From contig VWYX01000008.1 in NCBI GenBank assembly GCA_013396525.1, positions 2,299,455 through 2,363,454 on the forward strand: a DNA stretch of 64,000 bases, written 5' to 3'. The notes beneath the pieces were generated by a model. It was not told where the DNA came from. It made no database searches and worked only from the letters and a program-made list of their open reading frames with translations. This document shows, one piece after another, positions 58,047 through 64,000 of the stretch; position 1 is the stretch's first letter; each line of letters opens with the position of its first letter. Made by a program: the position numbers and the translations under genes. This DNA comes from Chaetorhynchus papuensis. Its lineage: Eukaryota; Chordata; Aves; Passeriformes; Rhipiduridae.

Positions 58047-61000
58047 CCCATTTCAGAACTCCAGCGGGGCAGTGCAAATCAGAACAGTAACTTTCTCGTC
58101 TTCCTGAACTGCAGAAAAAAGTGACACAAGTTAGAAAATATATGTAAAAGCAGAAGATCAGACAGAAGGTAGAAAACCATCTCCTTCACCTGTTTAGAGC
58201 CAAGCAGAGTGAATCAATAGAATAGAAGAAGGCAGAAACTGCATTTTATTAATTGCCACAATGGTGAGGGTTTGTGGCTAGAAAGGTTATTGATGCCGTG
58301 GTTGGGTCTGTGAGCAGTGTTTGAGGTGTGCCTGCATGCCAGGCTGCTGATTTTCAGTGAAGCAGGAACAGTCTGCCCAGTCCTCCTGGGCTTTTCTGGG
58401 ACACTGCTCTGCTGCCAGCCATGATTCACCTGTCTGTGCAGAGCTCAAACCATTCCTCTTATCAGCCTTAGTTAATGCCCACTGTAATGAGGTGGTCTCC
58501 CCCCACTCCCATTCTCCAGGCACTGAAATAACAGAAGTAGAGCCTTGCATGTGTGTCTTTTCATTGGGAAGGCTCTGGAGGCAGCAGTCGCTCCTGCACT
58601 CTCACATGCTAGACTTTGATAAATGTTGTCACTAATTCTGGATGGGAAAAATGGGATATTTGCCCTGACCAAGGTGGTGGGGGGAAGAACTTTGTTCTTA
58701 CTGCTGTTGCTTTTACCTACCAGGAAAAGCTGCCAAATTCCAAGATACTGATCAAACTTCTGAATTTTAGCTTTGCCAGAAAAAATAAAAGAAGGTAATA
58801 TTTGTTTCGGAAAGTGAGTTTTCCTCCACAAAAGGAGAGGAAAAATAAGATGAGAGGATGAATGAAGCTGTTTCTGGTTGTCTTTACTTGTCACTGATGT
58901 CTCGTTGGCATATGTTTCTGTATTGGTAAGTTGCTGTCCATCATCACTCAAGGAAATGCTTTTCATCGGGATTTTAACCACTTGATAATTTTGGTTTGAT
59001 ATTCTGGAAATTCTTCTTCTGTATAGCAAAGAGAAGCCCGTGGCTGAAATCCTCTTGCATAAAAAGCAGTTGTTTCTTGTATTACCTCCAGGCACTTTAC
59101 TTTCAGGGCTATCAATGGGTAAAATATTGGTGGCAGTTTCCAGTTGCCACTAAGTGCTTAATTTTCCATCACCACAAGATATTTAACTGATCATCAGCCA
59201 ACTGATATTCAACAAGCAATACATGTTTATCTGCTCTATTACAGCCCATTGGGCTGCTCAGGGACATGTCTGTGGTTAAACTCTTTACAGAAGTGTTCAC
59301 TACGTGGTGATAAATAATTAATGTAATATTAGTACTGATCAGTAGCTCTGTTTGTTCATGACAAATGGGAAGGGAAGTGGTTGTATGCAGTATTCACTTC
59401 CCCTTCAGCCTTGCAGTCATTCAGGTGTCAGTCAATTCTGCCAGAAGTTAAACAGCTCCACTAAGTGGGAAACTTGTCTTTGCTGCCTCACAGTTTAAGG
59501 TCAGCAGCAACCCAGTAAGTCTAACTTAACTTTTTTATTATGTACTTGCTGGTCAATAGGACAAAATCAACAAATGCATACATTTCTCACATTCCAGCAG
59601 TGAGCTGACCTTAATTTCTAGCCTTTTTCAGGCAATTTGCTGGATTAAATACTGGAGTTCCTAATTGCATGCCAGAGAAGGGGCATAGTCTCTGGACATC
59701 TTCCTGGAAGATGCACTGAGAACAGCAGTGTTCTCCTGGTGTACCAGCATAGGTTTTTAGTCACCCTCAGCTCTCCTGGGGAATCTACTAGGTATTTATA
59801 TTTTTTGGAAGAGGGTTAGGAAAGTCTTGAAGGAAAAGCCCTTTCACAGATGCTTTTCTTCAGAGAAAGAGGTTTGATATTGTGTTCCCTGCTTACAAAC
59901 ACTTGCCAAATACAATATTGTAATAAGGCTTCCTCCTTTTTCCAGTTTGTGATTTCCTCAGATTTGTATACTCAGATAAGTTTGTCTCTAATCAAAATGC
60001 ATCTGAGGCGCCTGTGTGTGACTTTCAGTCCTCAGGGACTAAGAAATCCCAGGTTCCATATAAGAGTGATGTTCCTAGGTATGTTTTTATTCCTTCCTAC
60101 CTGAAGAATGATACCAGGTAGTTCTAGATATGGATTGGTAATTAATTATTGTGGACTGAAATCACACCTGCATTTGGGACAAAGTTGGAACGTAGTTATT
60201 GGAAATGAAATGTACTTTTAGCTGAAAATGATTTGTCAAATACCAAAGCCAGGCTCGAGACTGTTGCATTTTTGCTGCAGTTTGGTTTAGGTTTGTTGGT
60301 TAAGCTTTGTTACTTAAGGTATTATGTTACTTATTAAGGTATTAAGGTTACTTATGTGGCCTATCTGCATGATGTTGTCCTGCTGTATGCCATACCTGTG
60401 AAGGAAATGTTAAACCATGGGGCTATGTCTGCAAAAATATTAAGTTAAATATGGGAAGGATTTCTGAGTGAAAAGCACTTACTGAATCTGAAACTGCAAT
60501 AAAATCCCTTTGTACAGTAAGCATTTAATGAGGTGATTTTCATGGCCATATACACTTGGAATTAACCAACAGGACGCTTCCCATCACAGCTTGTAGCTGG
60601 AGGGGTGGTTGCAGGACCTGTGAACATATCCCAGCCATAAGTATATTTTGAGGTGGAAGCTAAAAGTTCTAACTGTCACCAACGAGGCTGAGATCAATAC
60701 CTCTAAATCAGACACAGGCAGTTCTGACAAAATGGCCTGGTTACCTTAAATACTTCTCAGAATAACCTTTTGTTTTGCCTTTTAGCTCCAGGACATTATG
60801 AGATTGCTGGGTTAGGGAGAGGTGCTGCTGCTTGAGGGTAGACAGGCAACATAAAAAGAGTGAAGTACAATGACTTTATAATCTGACCAGCTGTGGCAGC
60901 AGCACGGATTACTGGCCTGGTGCCAGCCCTGTGTGGCTCAGGCAGTTCATCAGCCAATATTCAGGCTGTCCCCTGCCTGGCATTCTAGGAAAAGGATTTT

Positions 61001-64000
61001 GAATGCCTGTTGTCCTTTCCTCCACTAATAAGTAAAGGAAATTCAACAAGGAACTGTCTGTCCACCCTGGGACTTTTCCATTGCATTACAAACCTTGCCA
61101 GAAGACTCTCAGCAGGTCTACAGTAGCTGGTGAAGAGTGCCCTGATGTAGTCCAAAACTGGGAATAATAGTAGGGATGTCCTGCCTTATCCAAGCTCATT
61201 ATCCAAGTTGCTCTGGAGAAAGAAAACACATTTGGGTAGGCTGCTGAGCAGATGGCAGAGATGTGGCACATGAACAGAAACTGCACATCCTTAGGCAGCG
61301 TGCTTTTGGTGCTATTAATGGGTGTGAGGATGAAACTTGCTTCCCCATCTAACAAATAAAGTTGTGAAGTGGTTGAAAATCTCTCCTAGGTAAAAACACT
61401 GAAAAAAATTCAATTTAGTCTGGTGAAGGACCACTGATACAGTAACTTCAAAATATTTGTTTAGGGTTTTTTCCCCCCTCTGCTTTTCTTTGCATTTTGG
61501 AAAATAGTCACTGCAGGATGGAGGGTTCAGGTTTATTTGCATCACGCACCCCAAATCTCGGCTATGCAATACAACAGTTGTGCTCCTTTTGTTGCTGAAG
61601 GTATAAACCACTGGTGATGCTTATGGGTGCAGCCTACCCGTCCCCAGTGGGATCAACAACACTGAAGAAATATCTGTTATGTCCGTGAAATTCCTGAGTG
61701 CTGTGATTCCTTTAGATAAAGGCCATGGACCCAGAGAGAAGCTGAAACTTCACAGAGATAAACAGCCTGGGTCTGGCTGGCTGTGAGGGGGGTGAGGGTC
61801 CAGGTACAGTGGAAGGTAAGGATTGCCACCCACTGAGGCACAGTGGCACACCTAGCACATGTGTGGGGAGAAACCTGTTGATGTAAGCTTCCAGGTGATT
61901 AACCTTTGAGTTTTATTTTATGTTGGCTATGGATACTTTTGATTTGTTACTGTGTGACACCAGGTACATCATAAATTGTGTATCAGAACCCTTGAATTTA
62001 TTGATTTTCTGTACATAAGTATTTTCTCTTTCCAATACAGATAAAATAAATGCAAAATTTGCAAGTTTTTTCAATTCACAACCTATTCTCAAAAGTATCA
62101 GATCAAGCTACATATTTTTCCTTGATTAATATTCTGTTGTTCCAATAACATTCCTCTCTACTAGAAGTAGTGCCAATTTGATATGACCCTGTGCCATGAG
62201 CTGCTCATTACATTCTTTATATATATCAGTTTTCCTTAGTTTGTAAAGGGAAGATTAAATTTTCCAGATGAATCAGTTACTGTTTTTAGAGTACTTTGAA
62301 GTATTCACTATAGGGTGCTAGCACAGAAGTGCTGGGCATGTAGACAGCGAGAAGTGGTCAGAATGTTCTTATCAGCACTTATTAATCACCATGTAAATTT
62401 ATAGTGCTGGGCAAACATTTCACAGTGATAAGACATCTGTCTCAGCATCAGACCTTTGCTTTAGCATTAGGCCTCAGCTTTAGTGCTCACCAAGCTGTAG
62501 GATCTACATGCCCCACTTCCTGTCATGCCTTACTGCACCACTTGCACTCTGCAGAACATGCTTATGGAAAACAGAATGAAATTTAAACCTACAAGATCTT
62601 CTCAAAACACATTTCAGGGCCATGTTACTGACGAGTCTGTGCTACCTATTGTGGATTGTCTTTTTGAGATAAAGCTAATATAATATACATCCTGAATGTC
62701 TCTGTCTGAGGTGTGTTGATGTGCTTGCTCCCAGAAGAAAAATGTGGATGTTATTTTTCTGTTAGGAGCAGGTGATTGTAAGCAGAAGAGCAACAGATCC
62801 CTTCCAGTGGATGCTTTGTGTCACAGTGTGTAAATTTTCAGAGAGAGATGGTCTGTGGGAGGAGGGCGTGATGAGACCACATGGAGAGAAAATTTAGCAG
62901 GGGAGGAAGCACAGGCTACTCAATGCAAGAAGCAATCTGGGAAGGCTGTAGACTGCACCCCAGAGCAGCAGTTTGCATTGCAGGTGGGCTTCGTGGAACC
63001 TCACAACATTTCTCTTAGGTTTTAGAACTGGAATGTATCCAATATAATTGTTTTTAAAGAGGTGTGTTCTAGGTTTTCCCTGTAATAACGAAGTGAAGAA
63101 AAATGTCATGGAAAGCAGGACTGATCTCTGCTTCTCAGTGCAATGCTCAGATAGAGCTCAGGACACTTTTCTCAGCCTTGTGAGCCTGACTGCCAGGCTG
63201 CAAGAATTACTATTTATTTCTCTGAAGCCACTGAACTTGACCTTTGCAGGGCTGTAAGTGACATGCTTCATGAAAGGACCATGGGGTCCAATCAATCAAT
63301 AGCTATTTTTTCCTCTGCACCTGTGAGCTGCCCTTTGGATGGGAATAAATTGAAAAGACTTGATCTTCAGTGCAGAGTGAGAGGTTCACTCCTAATACAC
63401 ACCATGTACATCTGCCATGTGTTTTGTATGTAGTGAGTCATGGTACTATTCTGATGTAGGGTTTTTCCTGGTCCCTGACTGGGACATTTAAACAAAATGT
63501 CATGGATTTACAGAATAAAGAAATGAAGTTGGTATTTAAATTAGGATTAAGATTGATGAGTTTCTATACATGGCCACTGGATCTGGGACATTGCCTGTGT
63601 TTATATTGTGTAATGTATTGCCAATTCTGGCAGCACATGCAATGTTTACCTCAGTGTGCTACAGAGTTGAGATCCCCCTACAGAAAGGCTTTCACTGGCA
63701 TCTCTGCAGCAGGATCATGTACATGTCCCCCAGTAAACACCTAGTGAGGCTTTGTTCTAAACCTTGGATAGGAAATTGTGAGATCCCAGCACAGGATATG
63801 AGGCATTAATGCTTGACCATAATTAATTCTGACTTGACAATCTTGGAACCTGCTCCTTCTTTTTCACTATTGGACATGGGGTGGCCAGACAGGAATCTCA
63901 GTGCCAACAGCACTGCTTGTTTAGGAATACTAAGGAAAGATTGTACATAATGGAACGTAGCAGCTTGTATTGTGCCATGCTTGCTCATTTTGTGTTAGAT
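58047..64000. other. Non-coding or unassigned region to the right edge
   Basis: No gene is recognised. The only notable frame is the long minus-strand one at 58472-59095, treated as a finding. By synteny TECTB would be expected further right, but none of its exons was seen. Confidence 0.5.

Noticed and set aside
61086..61355. Minus-strand 89-codon frame with a loosely transmembrane-7-like stretch, considered as an opsin-type receptor exon
   Set aside because: Lacks the retinal-binding Lys and the NPxxY-type motif, has no splice context that I could confirm, and no other receptor exons are nearby.
1..64000. tRNA, rRNA, microRNA hairpins, CRISPR arrays or prokaryote-type operons
   Set aside because: None was seen by eye; the window is ordinary avian-type chromosomal DNA with spliced genes.

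Overview
This is a eukaryotic, vertebrate-type window: large introns with GT-AG splice sites, a CpG-rich promoter, AATAAA poly(A) signals, CR1-type LINE fragments and an LTR. CR1 pieces with ATTCTGTG-type 3' ends, the avian-looking LTR and the protein sequences point to a bird, probably a songbird; no species can be named from sequence alone. The order and orientations VTI1A(-), ZDHHC6(+), ACSL5(-) match the conserved vertebrate ACSL5-ZDHHC6-VTI1A block, seen here flipped relative to human.

Layout. 1-9260: the 5' end of VTI1A on the minus strand (coding exons 1 and 2 only; the rest lies beyond the left edge). 9261-9843: a shared head-to-head CpG-rich promoter, interrupted by a 152-N assembly gap. 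9844-20015: complete ZDHHC6 on the plus strand in 10 coding exons, 406 codons, with poly(A) signals to about 20465. 22696-33633: complete ACSL5 coding sequence on the minus strand in 20 coding exons, 683 codons, convergent with ZDHHC6. 34-64 kb: mostly non-coding. It holds a solo LTR with a perfect 5-bp target duplication and an internal 40-bp minisatellite (35706-36934), a near-identical 144-bp tandem duplication (40818-41106), CR1 fragments, and a decayed exon at 50181-50661 that looks like the extracellular domain of a receptor guanylyl cyclase of the GUCY2G type. That remnant has the strand and position expected for GUCY2G (head-to-head with ACSL5), but carries a frameshift, stops and no visible ATG.

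The three intact genes are not one pathway, but all act on membranes. VTI1A is a Qb-SNARE for Golgi/endosome fusion. ZDHHC6 is an ER protein S-acyltransferase that uses long-chain acyl-CoA. ACSL5 makes long-chain acyl-CoA at the ER and mitochondrial outer membrane. The most interesting item is the GUCY2G-like pseudogene. All exon coordinates were derived by hand from splice sites and reading-frame continuity. Statements about homologous proteins rest on recalled family knowledge, not on a database search.
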